Shown piece after piece: positions 32,184 through 40,766 of a stretch of 64,000 nt of DNA. Made by a program: the position numbers and the translations under genes. The DNA is taken from NCBI RefSeq assembly GCF_017916455.1, contig NZ_JAFMSY010000001.1, forward strand, positions 124,001 to 188,000. The letters are read 5' to 3'. The notes under the pieces are model-generated. The model saw nothing but the letters and a program-made list of their open reading frames with translations. It did not search any database and was not told the DNA's origin. Numbering within the stretch: the stretch's first letter is position 1; each line of letters opens with the position of its first letter. The stretch is from Nocardioides xinjiangensis. Lineage in GTDB: Bacteria > Actinomycetota > Actinomycetes > Propionibacteriales > Nocardioidaceae.

Positions 32184-32520
32184 GTGCTTCGGACCTCACA
32201 GGGAGTTCTGCGCCTCCGGGGCGCTCGGACGCGACGCCGTCGTGTCGGGCGTCGAGGCCGCGGCGCGTCTCACCTCGCGACGGGAGGCGCCTCGTCCCCG
32301 ACGAGGGGCACTGCCTGCGGCCCATCCACCAGAACACGATCACGCGACCATGTCGAATCCGGGGCAGGCGCTGCGCCGGGCCCGAGCGAGGCGGCGTGAG
32401 CCGGTTCACGCCGGTTCCGCGGGGCCCCCGCGGTAGGGGACGCAGCCGGGAGCGGCGCCGGCTCGAGAGCGGTTCGCACTTTCTGAGCCGCCGGGTGCAA
32501 CTTCTGTCGAAGGACCGCGC
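32184..32520 (-). promoter_or_regulatory. Long structured leader of the Rpf-like gene, possible c-di-AMP (ydaO-type) riboswitch
   Basis: About 340 bp upstream of the GTG without a gene. On the minus strand it contains several strong stems (for example CCGCGGGG/CCCCGCGG around 32419-32434) and the segments GCGGAACC and CGTGAACCGG near 32398-32422, which faintly resemble conserved ydaO-motif stretches. Rpf genes of other actinobacteria often have that riboswitch. The match to the AGCUAACCUCG part is poor, so the assignment is tentative. Confidence 0.25.
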
Positions 32521-32521
32521 G

Positions 32522-32535
32522 AAGTGGCGCCACTT
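32522..32535. promoter_or_regulatory. Perfect 14-bp palindrome, candidate operator upstream of the ThuA/GSDH gene
   Basis: AAGTGGCGCCACTT is identical to its reverse complement. It ends five bases before the putative -35 hexamer at 32541, a typical place for an activator or repressor site. Confidence 0.45.
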
Positions 32536-32540
32536 GTGTG

Positions 32541-32570
32541 TTGACGTCGACGAATCGCGGTACCTACTGT
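32541..32570 (+). promoter_or_regulatory. Candidate sigma-A promoter of the ThuA/GSDH gene
   Basis: TTGACG (32541-32546), an 18-base spacer and TACTGT (32565-32570). The transcript would carry a leader of about 265 bases before the ATG at 32841. Confidence 0.5.
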
Positions 32571-32583
32571 GACGTGCATCACG
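32568..32583. promoter_or_regulatory. CRP/GlxR-like half-site pair overlapping the promoter
   Basis: TGTGA-CGTGCA-TCACG fits the CRP-family consensus TGTGA N6 TCACA in all but the last base. It covers the end of the -10 and the expected start of transcription, a position suited to repression. Confidence 0.45.
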
Positions 32584-32736
32584 GGGCCGCCGGGACCCCT
32601 CGGGAGATGGGCGACCGACTCGATGGCCAGAGCCGCTCTGCTGCAGCCGCCGACGCGCCGCGCGAGCGCGCGTCCCCGGCCCCCGCATCGGCCCGCCGGG
32701 CCCGCCCGATGTCGCCACCGGCCGCCGCCGGCGCCC

Positions 32737-32790
32737 GACCCGGCCGGCCCGGCCGACCCGGCCGGCCCGGCCGACCCGGCCGGCCCGGCA
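32737..32790. repeat. Three tandem copies of an 18-bp GC-only-type repeat in the leader
   Basis: Copies of GACCCGGCCGGCCCGGCC start at 32737, 32755 and 32773; the third differs in its last base. They lie in the untranslated region 50 bp before the ATG at 32841 and could form alternative hairpins. The frame is open through them, encoding a Pro-Gly-Arg repeat, but nothing suggests translation. Confidence 0.8.
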
Positions 32791-32840
32791 CCCACTCGCA
32801 CTCGCCCCCACGCCCCCAGGTCACCAGAAGGCAGGACAGC

Positions 32841-35800
32841 ATGAGCAGGTTCCGTTCACCCGCGGCACGCGTCAGGACCGTCGCGAGCTCGCTCGCCCTC
32901 GCCGTGGCCGGCGGAAGCCTGGCCGTCGCGCCGGCCGCCGCGTCCGCGGCCGGGCCCGACCCGGCCGACGCGCCGCCCGCAGACGCTCGCGCCGCCGCTC
33001 GGGACGCGGCCGCGAGCCTCGCGGCGCCGACGTACGACGTCCTGGTCTTCAGCAAGACGACCGGCTTCCGGCACGGCTCGATCGGGGCGGGGATCCGGGC
33101 CATCGAGCGCCTCGGCGCGCAGTACGGCTTCAACGTCGACGCCACCGAGGACGCCGCCCAGTTCACCGCGGCCAACCTGGCGCAGTACGAGGCCGTCGTG
33201 TGGCTCTCCACGACCAGCGACGTGCTCAACGCCAGCCAGCAGGCGGCGTTCGAGGACTACATCCAGGCCGGCGGCGGCTACGTCGGCGTGCACGCCGCCT
33301 CCGACACCGAGTACACCTGGCCGTGGTACGGCCAGCTGGTCGGCGCGTACTTCCAGAGCCACCCGGCCGGCACCCCGACCGCCACCATCGACGTGGAGGA
33401 CCAGGAGCACCCCTCCTCGTGCGCGCTGCCGCAGAAGTGGACCCGCACCGACGAGTGGTACAACTTCCAGGCCCCGGAGAACCCGGTCGTCAACGGCGGC
33501 GGACCCGACTACAGCCCGCGCGTCGACCCCGACATCCACGTCCTGGCGACGCTCGACGAGTCGACGTACGTCGAGAACGACGGCAACGCCACCGACGACG
33601 ACCACCCGATCGCGTGGTACCAGGAGTTCGACGGCGGCCGCAGCTTCTACACCGGCGGCGGCCACACCGACGCCTCGTTCTCCGAGCCGCTCTTCCGCAC
33701 GCACCTGCTCGGCGGCATCCAGTACGCCGCCGGCCAGGCCCCGGACGCCTGCACGCCGGTGCCGCCCGGCGACGCCTCCTTCGAGCAGGTCACCCTCGCC
33801 AAGGGCGTCGACAAGGTCGGGGAGCCGATGAGCATCTCGGTCCTGCCCGACGGCCGGGTGCTGCACAACGCCCGTGACGGCCGCATCTTCCTCACCGACC
33901 TCGAGGGCAACACCACCCTCCTGCACGACGTGCCGATCTACTCCCACGACGAGGACGGCCTGCAGAGCGTCACGGTCAGCCCCGACTTCGAGGAGGACGG
34001 CTGGGTCTACCTCTACTACGCCCCGCCGCTGGACACCCCGAGCGGCGACGCCCCCAACGACGGCACGGCCGAGGACTTCGCGGCGTGGAAGGGCTACAAC
34101 GTCCTGACCCGGATGAAGATGGTCGACGACGACCTCGACCCGTCGACCGAGCAGGAGCTGCTGCGCGTCGAGGCGGACCGGGGCATCTGCTGCCACGCGG
34201 GCGGTGCGATCGACTTCGACGCCGACGGCAACCTGTACCTGTCCACCGGCGACGACTCCAACCCGTTCGCCTCCGACGGCTACGCGCCGCTCGACGAACG
34301 ACCCACCCGCAACCCCGCGTACGACGCCCAGCGCAGCTCGGCCAACACCAACGACCTCCGCGGCAAGGTGCTGCGCATCACCCCCGACCCGACGGCGGCG
34401 AGCTACACCGTGCCGGCGGGCAACCTCTTCCCCGAGGCGTCGGACACCCAGGGCAAGACCCGCCCCGAGATCTACGCGATGGGCTTCCGCAACCCCTTCC
34501 GCATGACCGTCGACAAGCGCACCGGCTACGTCTACCTCGGTGAGTACGGTCCGGACGCCGGCAGCGCCAACCCCAACCGCGGCCCCGGCGGCATCGTGGA
34601 GTTCAACCAGATCCGCGAGGCGGGCAACTTCGGGTGGCCCTACTGCACCGGGTCCAACACCGCGGCCGAGACCTACAACGACTGGAACTTCGCGACCGGC
34701 ACCACCGGCCCGAAGTTCGACTGCTCGGCGCCGGTCAACAACAGCCCCCGCAACACCGGCCTCACCAACCTGCCCCCGGCCCAGCCCGCCTGGATCAAGT
34801 ACGACGGCGGCAACGTCACCTACAACGGCGTCACCACCGGCGAGTTCGGCGGCGGCGGCGAGGGCCCCATGGCCGGCCCGGTGTACAACTTCGACCCCGA
34901 GCTCGACTCGGACGTGAAGTTCCCCGAGTACTTCGACAACCACTTCTTCGCCGGTGAGTGGACCCGCGGGTGGATCCGTGACATCGCGATGGACGCCGAG
35001 GGCGACGTGGCCGGCATCGACCCGTTCTTCGACTCCATGACGCTCTACGCGGCGATGGACATGGAGTTCGGTCCCGACGGCTCCCTCTACGTCCTCGACT
35101 ACGGCAACGGTGGCTACTTCACCGGCAACGAGAACTCGGCCGTCTACAAGATCAACGCGATCAACGAGGGCGCCCGCTCCCCCTCGGCCTCGGCCACCGC
35201 CACGCCCGACTCCGGCGCGGCGCCGCTGGAGGTGCAGTTCTCCAGCGCGGGCTCGAGCGACCCCGACCAGGGCGACTCGATCGTGGGCTACGCCTGGGAC
35301 TTCGACAACGACGGCACGGTCGACTCCACCGAGGCCAACCCGACGCACGTCTACACCCAGGTCGGGGTGTACGACGCCCGCCTGACGGTGACCGACTCCA
35401 CCGGCCGCACCGGCGTCGCCACCGCGGTCGTCACGGTCGGCAACACCCGGCCGAGCGTCGAGATCGAGCTCCCGCCCAACGGCGGCTTCTTCGAGTTCGG
35501 CGACTCCGTGCGGGTGAAGGTCAACGTGAGCGACCCGGAGGACGGGACGATCGACTGCGACCGGGTCGAGATCGACTACGTCCTGGGCCACGACTCGCAC
35601 GGCCACCCGCTCAGCTCGCGCACCGGCTGTGACGTCGTCCTGCCGACCGTGCAGGACGAGGGCCACGACGCCTCGGCCAACATCTTCGGCGTCATCAACG
35701 CCAGCTACACCGACGAGGGCGGCAACGGCGTCCGCACGCTGACCGGCGAGGACGAGGTCGTGCTGCAGCCCAAGCGCAAGCAGGCCGAGCACACCACCAC

Positions 35801-38800
35801 CCGCCAGGGCGTCGAGACCGAGGCGACCACCGACCCGCTCGGCGGAGCGCGCAACCTGTCCAACATCGACGCCGGCGACCACGTGTCCTACGCGCCGATC
35901 AGCCTGTCGCAGGTGCCGCGCCTGCGCTTCCGGGTCGCCTCGGCCGGGGCCGGCGGCACGATCGAGGCCCGACTCGACAGCCCGACCGGACCCCTGGCGG
36001 GGTCGGTCGCGGTCCCCGTGACCGGCGGCTGGCAGCAGTGGCAGTTCGTCGACATGGACATCGCTGAGTCGGCGCAGCAGGGCTCGCACGAGCTGTTCCT
36101 GGTGTTCACCAACGCCAACCCCTCCGCGACGGGCCTGTTCAACGTGAACTTCTTCGACGCAGCCGGCAAGGGCGTCTCGGTCAACTCCAGGCCGCAGGTG
36201 GGCGCACAGGGCACCCCCACCCAGGGCACCGCGCCGCTGACCGTCGACTTCACCGGCTCCGCGTCGGACTTCGACGGCGACGAGCTGACCTACCGGTGGG
36301 ACTTCGGGGTGCCCGGTGACGGCGACACCGCCACCAGCCTCGACGCCGAGTACACCTACACCGAGCCGGGCACCTACACCGCGCGCCTGACCGCGACCGA
36401 CCCGTCCGGCGCCAGCGGCTACTCGACGGTCCCGATCCGCGTGCTCAACGCCTGCGGCGTGCAGCAGTCCGACGAGTTCGACGGCAGCTCGCTCGACGGC
36501 AAGTGGGACGTCATCCGCGACAGCGGCGAGTGGAGCGTGGCGGACGGCGGCCTGCAGCTGCCGATCAACAGCGGCAGCCTCTACGGTCCCGGCGGCAACG
36601 CCGAGGACATCATCGTCCAGCAGACGCCGGACGGCGCGTGGCAGGTCACCGCGAAGGTCACCGCCGTGGTCTCGGAGAACTACCAGCAGGCCGGCCTGCG
36701 GGTCTACTCCGACGACGAGAACTGGGCCTCGGTCCACCTCATCTCGGCGGGCGGGAACCGCGACGTCGAGTTCATCTACGAGGCGCAGGGCTCGCCCCGC
36801 AACAACGCCGAGGACAAGCTGGGAGGTGTCCCGGAGGGCTTCCCCACGACCTACTACGTGCGGCTCACCTCGGACGGCACGGACCTGCGGGCGTCGTACT
36901 CCACCGACGGCGAGACCTTCTCGCCGGTCGGCCGGCCGGCGCCGATGAGCTCGTTCGCGGACCCGAAGATCGGTCCGGCGGCGGTCTCCGGCGGCGCGCA
37001 GGGAACCCCGACGGCGACGTTCGACTGGATCCGCTTCGACCCGGACGGCACGTCCGGGGCCGCGGACCCGACCGACGAGTTCGACGGCACCGCCCTGGAC
37101 ACGTGCCGCTGGAACGCGATCGTGCGCGAGGACGCCTCGCTGTACGACGTGGAGAACGGTGCGCTGACGATCTCGGCGACGACGGGTGACCTGTACCAGG
37201 GATCCGACCCGTCGGGCACGAGGAACATCATCCTGCAGTCCGACACCAACACGACCGAGGACTACTCGATCGAGACGAAGATGTCGACGACGTTCACCGA
37301 CGGCTACGCCCAGGGCGGGCTGATCATCTACGGCGACGACGACAACTACGTCAAGCTCGACCCGATCAGCGACACCAACGCGGGCCGGATCAACCGCATC
37401 GAGCTCCGCTCGGAGTCGAACGCCGCGATCCTCAACCCGCAGCCCGAGCTGGCGGCACCGGCCAACGTCACGTCGTACCGGCTGCGGCTGACCAAGACCG
37501 GGAACAGCTACACCGGTGAGGCGGCGTTCGACGGCGGCGAGTGGCAGACCGTCGGCACGGTCTCCAACCCGACGGCCGACATGGACTTCGGGGTCTTCGC
37601 CCTCGGCGTCCAGCAGGCCGGCCGGACGGCGACGTTCGACTACTTCCGCGTCGAGCCCGCCGACCAGAACCGGGCGCCCGTCGCCGACGACGACTCCGCC
37701 ACGACGCTGGAGGGCACCCCGGTCGACGTGCCGGTCCTGGTGGGCGACACCGACCCGGACGGTGACGACCTCACCGTCGCCAGCGCCACCGACCCGGCGC
37801 ACGGGACGACCGCCGTGAACGACGACGGCACCGTCCGCTACACGCCGGACGCCGGCTTCTCCGGCGCCGACTCGTTCAGCTACACGGTGGAGGACGGCAA
37901 CGGCGGCAGCGACACCGCCTCGGTGGCCGTGACCGTGTTCGAGGACTGCGACCTCGAGAGCCCCGACGACACCTTCGAGGGCGCCGCCCTCGACGACTGC
38001 CGCTGGAACGCGATCGTGGCCGAGGACCCCGACCTGCTCGAGGTGGCCGACGGGCGCCTGCACCTCACCACCACGACGGGCGAGATCTACCAGAGCGGGA
38101 CGAGCAAGTCGAACCTCGTCCTGCAGTCGCCCGACCACGCCGGCACGGACTGGACCATCGAGACGGTGGCCGACGTGAGGGGCCTCGACGGTGGGTGGAG
38201 CCAGGCCGGCCTGATGGCCTACGGCGACGACGCGAACTACGTCAAGCTCGTGGCCATCTCCGACGACGGCCGCTCGGCGCCGAACCGGTTCGAGCTGCGC
38301 TCGGAGGTCGGCGACGTCATCGTCGGGGCCAACCCGCAGCCCGAGATCGTGGTGCCGGCCGGCGCCGACCTGAGCGACGTGCGCCTGCGCCTGGTCAAGG
38401 CCGGGAGCACCTACACCGGCTCGGTCTCGTTCGACGACGGAGCGAGCTGGGCGGACATGCCCAGGACGGTCAGCAACCCGGTGGTGGCGCCGCGGTTCGG
38501 GGTCTTCGCCGCGGGCGTGCTGCAAAGCGGTGACGTCGTGTCGTTCGACAGCTTCACCGTCGACGGCGAGGACCCGGTCGCCCCGGTCAACACCGCGCCG
38601 GTGGCGACCGACGACCGGGCGACGACGCAGCGGGGCACGGCCGTCCGCGTCGACGTGCTGGCCAACGACAGCGACGCCGACGAGGGCGACGAGCTCTCCG
38701 TCGAGTCGGTGACGAAGCCGGCGCACGGCACGGCGGTCGTCGGCGCCGACGGCACCGTCACCTACACCCCGGACGCCGGGTACACCGGTGACGACGCGTT

Positions 38801-39422
38801 CGACTACGTCGTCACCGACAAGGCCGACACCGACACCGCCACGGTGACCGTCACGGTCACCAAGGCCGCCGAGCCCGTCGCGGACACCCGGATCACGGTC
38901 GCTCCGCGCGACACCACGCGCTCGAGGACGGCGACCATCGGGTTCACCGCGACCGGTCCGGGCGCTGCGGGAGCGACGTTCGAGTGCTCGCTCGACGGAT
39001 CGGCGTTCCAGGCGTGCGCCTCGCCCCGCACCTACCGCGACCTGGCCGACGGTGCGCACGAGGTGCGGGTCCGGGCGGTCACCGCCGGCGGCGTCGACCC
39101 CACGCCCGCGACCGCCGCGTGGACGGTCGACCGGACCGGGCCGCGGGTCCGGAAGGTCACGCCGACGGGGGCGACCCGCGACCGCACGCCGAAGGTCGGC
39201 GCGCTCGTCACGGACAGGCACTCCGAGGTCCGCCCGGCCGGCCTGCGGCTGTTCGTCGACGGCACGCGGGTGCGCGGCGTGCGCTACGACGCGCGACGCG
39301 GCCGGCTGAGCTGGACGCCGGACCGGGTCCTGTCCCGCGGCCGCCACACCGTGCGCCTCGTCGCGGAGGACGCACTCGGCAACCGGACCGTCGAGAAGTG
39401 GCGGTTCACCGTCCGCCGGTGA
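32841..39422 (+). CDS. Giant secreted ThuA-domain / glucose-sorbosone dehydrogenase multidomain protein
   Basis: 2193 residues. After a signal peptide (1-36) come a ThuA glutamine-amidotransferase-like domain (about 64-299), a PQQ-type glucose/sorbosone dehydrogenase beta-propeller (about 311-775, with GGAIDFDADGNLYLSTGDD and AMGFRNPFRM), a PKD domain (784-868), a CBM-like beta-sandwich (974-1113), a second PKD (1117-1202), three concanavalin/DUF1349-like sandwiches (1206-1407, 1410-1606, 1702-1911), two cadherin-like tandem Ig domains (1609-1700, 1917-2011) and terminal Ig-like modules. It probably oxidises or binds extracellular glycans. There is no sortase motif or membrane anchor. AAGGCAGGA lies upstream of the ATG. 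Confidence 0.9.
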   Translation: MSRFRSPAARVRTVASSLALAVAGGSLAVAPAAASAAGPDPADAPPADARAAARDAAASLAAPTYDVLVFSKTTGFRHGSIGAGIRAIERLGAQYGFNVDATEDAAQFTAANLAQYEAVVWLSTTSDVLNASQQAAFEDYIQAGGGYVGVHAASDTEYTWPWYGQLVGAYFQSHPAGTPTATIDVEDQEHPSSCALPQKWTRTDEWYNFQAPENPVVNGGGPDYSPRVDPDIHVLATLDESTYVENDGNATDDDHPIAWYQEFDGGRSFYTGGGHTDASFSEPLFRTHLLGGIQYAAGQAPDACTPVPPGDASFEQVTLAKGVDKVGEPMSISVLPDGRVLHNARDGRIFLTDLEGNTTLLHDVPIYSHDEDGLQSVTVSPDFEEDGWVYLYYAPPLDTPSGDAPNDGTAEDFAAWKGYNVLTRMKMVDDDLDPSTEQELLRVEADRGICCHAGGAIDFDADGNLYLSTGDDSNPFASDGYAPLDERPTRNPAYDAQRSSANTNDLRGKVLRITPDPTAASYTVPAGNLFPEASDTQGKTRPEIYAMGFRNPFRMTVDKRTGYVYLGEYGPDAGSANPNRGPGGIVEFNQIREAGNFGWPYCTGSNTAAETYNDWNFATGTTGPKFDCSAPVNNSPRNTGLTNLPPAQPAWIKYDGGNVTYNGVTTGEFGGGGEGPMAGPVYNFDPELDSDVKFPEYFDNHFFAGEWTRGWIRDIAMDAEGDVAGIDPFFDSMTLYAAMDMEFGPDGSLYVLDYGNGGYFTGNENSAVYKINAINEGARSPSASATATPDSGAAPLEVQFSSAGSSDPDQGDSIVGYAWDFDNDGTVDSTEANPTHVYTQVGVYDARLTVTDSTGRTGVATAVVTVGNTRPSVEIELPPNGGFFEFGDSVRVKVNVSDPEDGTIDCDRVEIDYVLGHDSHGHPLSSRTGCDVVLPTVQDEGHDASANIFGVINASYTDEGGNGVRTLTGEDEVVLQPKRKQAEHTTTRQGVETEATTDPLGGARNLSNIDAGDHVSYAPISLSQVPRLRFRVASAGAGGTIEARLDSPTGPLAGSVAVPVTGGWQQWQFVDMDIAESAQQGSHELFLVFTNANPSATGLFNVNFFDAAGKGVSVNSRPQVGAQGTPTQGTAPLTVDFTGSASDFDGDELTYRWDFGVPGDGDTATSLDAEYTYTEPGTYTARLTATDPSGASGYSTVPIRVLNACGVQQSDEFDGSSLDGKWDVIRDSGEWSVADGGLQLPINSGSLYGPGGNAEDIIVQQTPDGAWQVTAKVTAVVSENYQQAGLRVYSDDENWASVHLISAGGNRDVEFIYEAQGSPRNNAEDKLGGVPEGFPTTYYVRLTSDGTDLRASYSTDGETFSPVGRPAPMSSFADPKIGPAAVSGGAQGTPTATFDWIRFDPDGTSGAADPTDEFDGTALDTCRWNAIVREDASLYDVENGALTISATTGDLYQGSDPSGTRNIILQSDTNTTEDYSIETKMSTTFTDGYAQGGLIIYGDDDNYVKLDPISDTNAGRINRIELRSESNAAILNPQPELAAPANVTSYRLRLTKTGNSYTGEAAFDGGEWQTVGTVSNPTADMDFGVFALGVQQAGRTATFDYFRVEPADQNRAPVADDDSATTLEGTPVDVPVLVGDTDPDGDDLTVASATDPAHGTTAVNDDGTVRYTPDAGFSGADSFSYTVEDGNGGSDTASVAVTVFEDCDLESPDDTFEGAALDDCRWNAIVAEDPDLLEVADGRLHLTTTTGEIYQSGTSKSNLVLQSPDHAGTDWTIETVADVRGLDGGWSQAGLMAYGDDANYVKLVAISDDGRSAPNRFELRSEVGDVIVGANPQPEIVVPAGADLSDVRLRLVKAGSTYTGSVSFDDGASWADMPRTVSNPVVAPRFGVFAAGVLQSGDVVSFDSFTVDGEDPVAPVNTAPVATDDRATTQRGTAVRVDVLANDSDADEGDELSVESVTKPAHGTAVVGADGTVTYTPDAGYTGDDAFDYVVTDKADTDTATVTVTVTKAAEPVADTRITVAPRDTTRSRTATIGFTATGPGAAGATFECSLDGSAFQACASPRTYRDLADGAHEVRVRAVTAGGVDPTPATAAWTVDRTGPRVRKVTPTGATRDRTPKVGALVTDRHSEVRPAGLRLFVDGTRVRGVRYDARRGRLSWTPDRVLSRGRHTVRLVAEDALGNRTVEKWRFTVRR

Positions 39423-39428
39423 CGCGGG

Positions 39429-39473
39429 GCGCCGCCGAGGCGTCCGTCGTCAGACGGTCGTCCTCGGCGGCGC
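39429..39473. terminator. Bifurcated hairpin, bidirectional terminator
   Basis: A perfect 12-bp inverted repeat (GCGCCGCCGAGG / CCTCGGCGGCGC) encloses a second 5-bp stem (CCGTC / GACGG). It fills the 50-bp gap between the convergent genes ending at 39422 and 39473. There is no T-run, as is common in high-GC actinobacteria. Confidence 0.8.
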
Positions 39474-40090
39474 TACCCGGGCAGTTCGATCGTGGTCACC
39501 ACGCGTGTCACCGAGGGCCGCCTCGGCGTGCTGGAGAAGCCGAACCGGCAGGGCGGGTCGACGGACGCGAGAACACCCAGGCCGGTCCCCCGCCAGGCCC
39601 CGGTGATCCTGGTGACCGCTGCGACCGACGTCGCGCCGTACCACTCGCGCCGGTCGTTGCCGGCCGTCCCCCGCGTCCGGACGCCGCGCAGCACGACGCG
39701 CGCGAGGGGGTCGGCCAGCGTGCAGAACCACGGTGCCGTCGCGACGCGCGCGGGCACGAGGCCGAGCAGCAGGCCCAGCGGCGTACGGCCGCCCACCTCG
39801 AGGCCGAGCGACAGCGACGGGGTCGTGACCTGCCAGCCGGCAGGGGTGTCCTCGACCGACACCGGCTCGATGACGTGCTCGTCGAAGGAGTAGGTCGACG
39901 CGACGAAGTGGCGCACGCGGTCGTCGGGGGCCAGCAGGACGCGGTGGCCCGAGGCGTCCTCGACCATGACGTCGGCGAAGGGGCCCCACGGCGAGTCGTC
40001 CCAGCGGCCGACGACCACGCGGACGCCGCTGCTGCTGCCGACCCCGGCGATCCGGCCGGTGAAGCGCTCCCGGACCCGGCCGGTCCTCAC
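39473..40090 (-). CDS. Conserved hypothetical protein
   Basis: A 205-residue soluble protein of a type seen in actinobacteria but without a function I can name. It begins RTGRVRERFTGRIAGVGSSSG and contains WGPFADVMVEDASGHRVLLAP, HFVASTYSFDEHVIEPV and the closing RVVTTIELPG. No signal peptide, membrane helix or catalytic motif stands out. The GTG start overlaps the stop of the upstream FMN-binding regulator gene as GTGA, so the two are translationally coupled. It converges on the giant secreted gene, sharing the hairpin terminator. Confidence 0.75.
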   Translation of the reverse strand: MRTGRVRERFTGRIAGVGSSSGVRVVVGRWDDSPWGPFADVMVEDASGHRVLLAPDDRVRHFVASTYSFDEHVIEPVSVEDTPAGWQVTTPSLSLGLEVGGRTPLGLLLGLVPARVATAPWFCTLADPLARVVLRGVRTRGTAGNDRREWYGATSVAAVTRITGAWRGTGLGVLASVDPPCRFGFSSTPRRPSVTRVVTTIELPG

Positions 40091-40707
40091 GGCTGCACCA
40101 GCCCCCCGGGCTCACGGCCCTCGGCGGCGAGGCCGCGGGCCACGCCGGCGCGGTCCTCCTCGGAGCGGTTCTGGCTCAGCTTGGCCTTCGCCTCCACGGA
40201 CTCCACGACGAGCTCGACCCCGACGATGGGGCGGAGGTTCTTCTCGACGTAGTCGGCCGGCGCATCGGTGACCGCCCACGGCTCGGCGCGCGGCTGCTCG
40301 TGGCGGTCGGTCAGCCGCGTGACCATCCCCCGCACCCACTCCGGGTCGTCGTGGACCGAGACCTGGCCGCGCAGGTGGACGACGGAGTAGTTCCAGGTCG
40401 GGACGACCCGGCCGTGCTCCGCCTTGGTGGCGTACCAGGAGGGGCTGACGTAGGCGTCGGGACCGGTCACGACGGCCAGGGCCGGGGACCCGTCGACGAT
40501 GCGCCGCCAATGGGGGTTCGCGCGGGCGAGGTGGCCGACGAGGAGCTCGTCCTCCCACAGCACCGGCAGGAACGTCGCGTCCGGTACGCCGTCCGCGCCG
40601 ACCGTGACGAGCTGCGCGGTGCCGACGGCGCGGACGAACGGGCGCACGTCGTCGGCGTCCATCACGTTGAACCGCGGGACGTAGAGGGAGGCGGCCGGGG
40701 TGCTCAC
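40087..40707 (-). CDS. FMN-binding negative transcriptional regulator (PaiB-like)
   Basis: A 206-residue protein with the split-barrel flavin-binding fold of PaiB. YVPRFNVMDADDVRPFVRAV starts the family domain, and HLARANPHWRRI, PDAYVSPSWYATK and VPTWNYSVVHLRG are its hallmark motifs. In Bacillus PaiB represses sporulation and protease genes; elsewhere the members are probable FMN-binding proteins of unknown role. GTG 40707 is preferred because CAGGAT lies six bases upstream. First gene of a two-gene operon. Confidence 0.9.
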   Translation of the reverse strand: MSTPAASLYVPRFNVMDADDVRPFVRAVGTAQLVTVGADGVPDATFLPVLWEDELLVGHLARANPHWRRIVDGSPALAVVTGPDAYVSPSWYATKAEHGRVVPTWNYSVVHLRGQVSVHDDPEWVRGMVTRLTDRHEQPRAEPWAVTDAPADYVEKNLRPIVGVELVVESVEAKAKLSQNRSEEDRAGVARGLAAEGREPGGLVQP

Positions 40708-40766
40708 GCGACCATCCTGCCCGTCCGGGGGGCGCCGTTGTCGGCGGCGGGCGGCAGGATGGGCGC

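Noticed and set aside
32538..32840. Upstream extension of the giant gene through the Pro-Gly-Arg repeat
   Set aside because: It would bury the signal peptide that begins at ATG 32841 and include the promoter; AAGGCAGGA precedes that ATG.
32856..39347. 2163-codon open frame on the minus strand opposite the giant secreted protein
   Set aside because: It is the antisense shadow of a GC-rich gene; the product is Gly/Arg/Asp/Val-rich with no domain, and the plus strand encodes clear ThuA, propeller and PKD domains.
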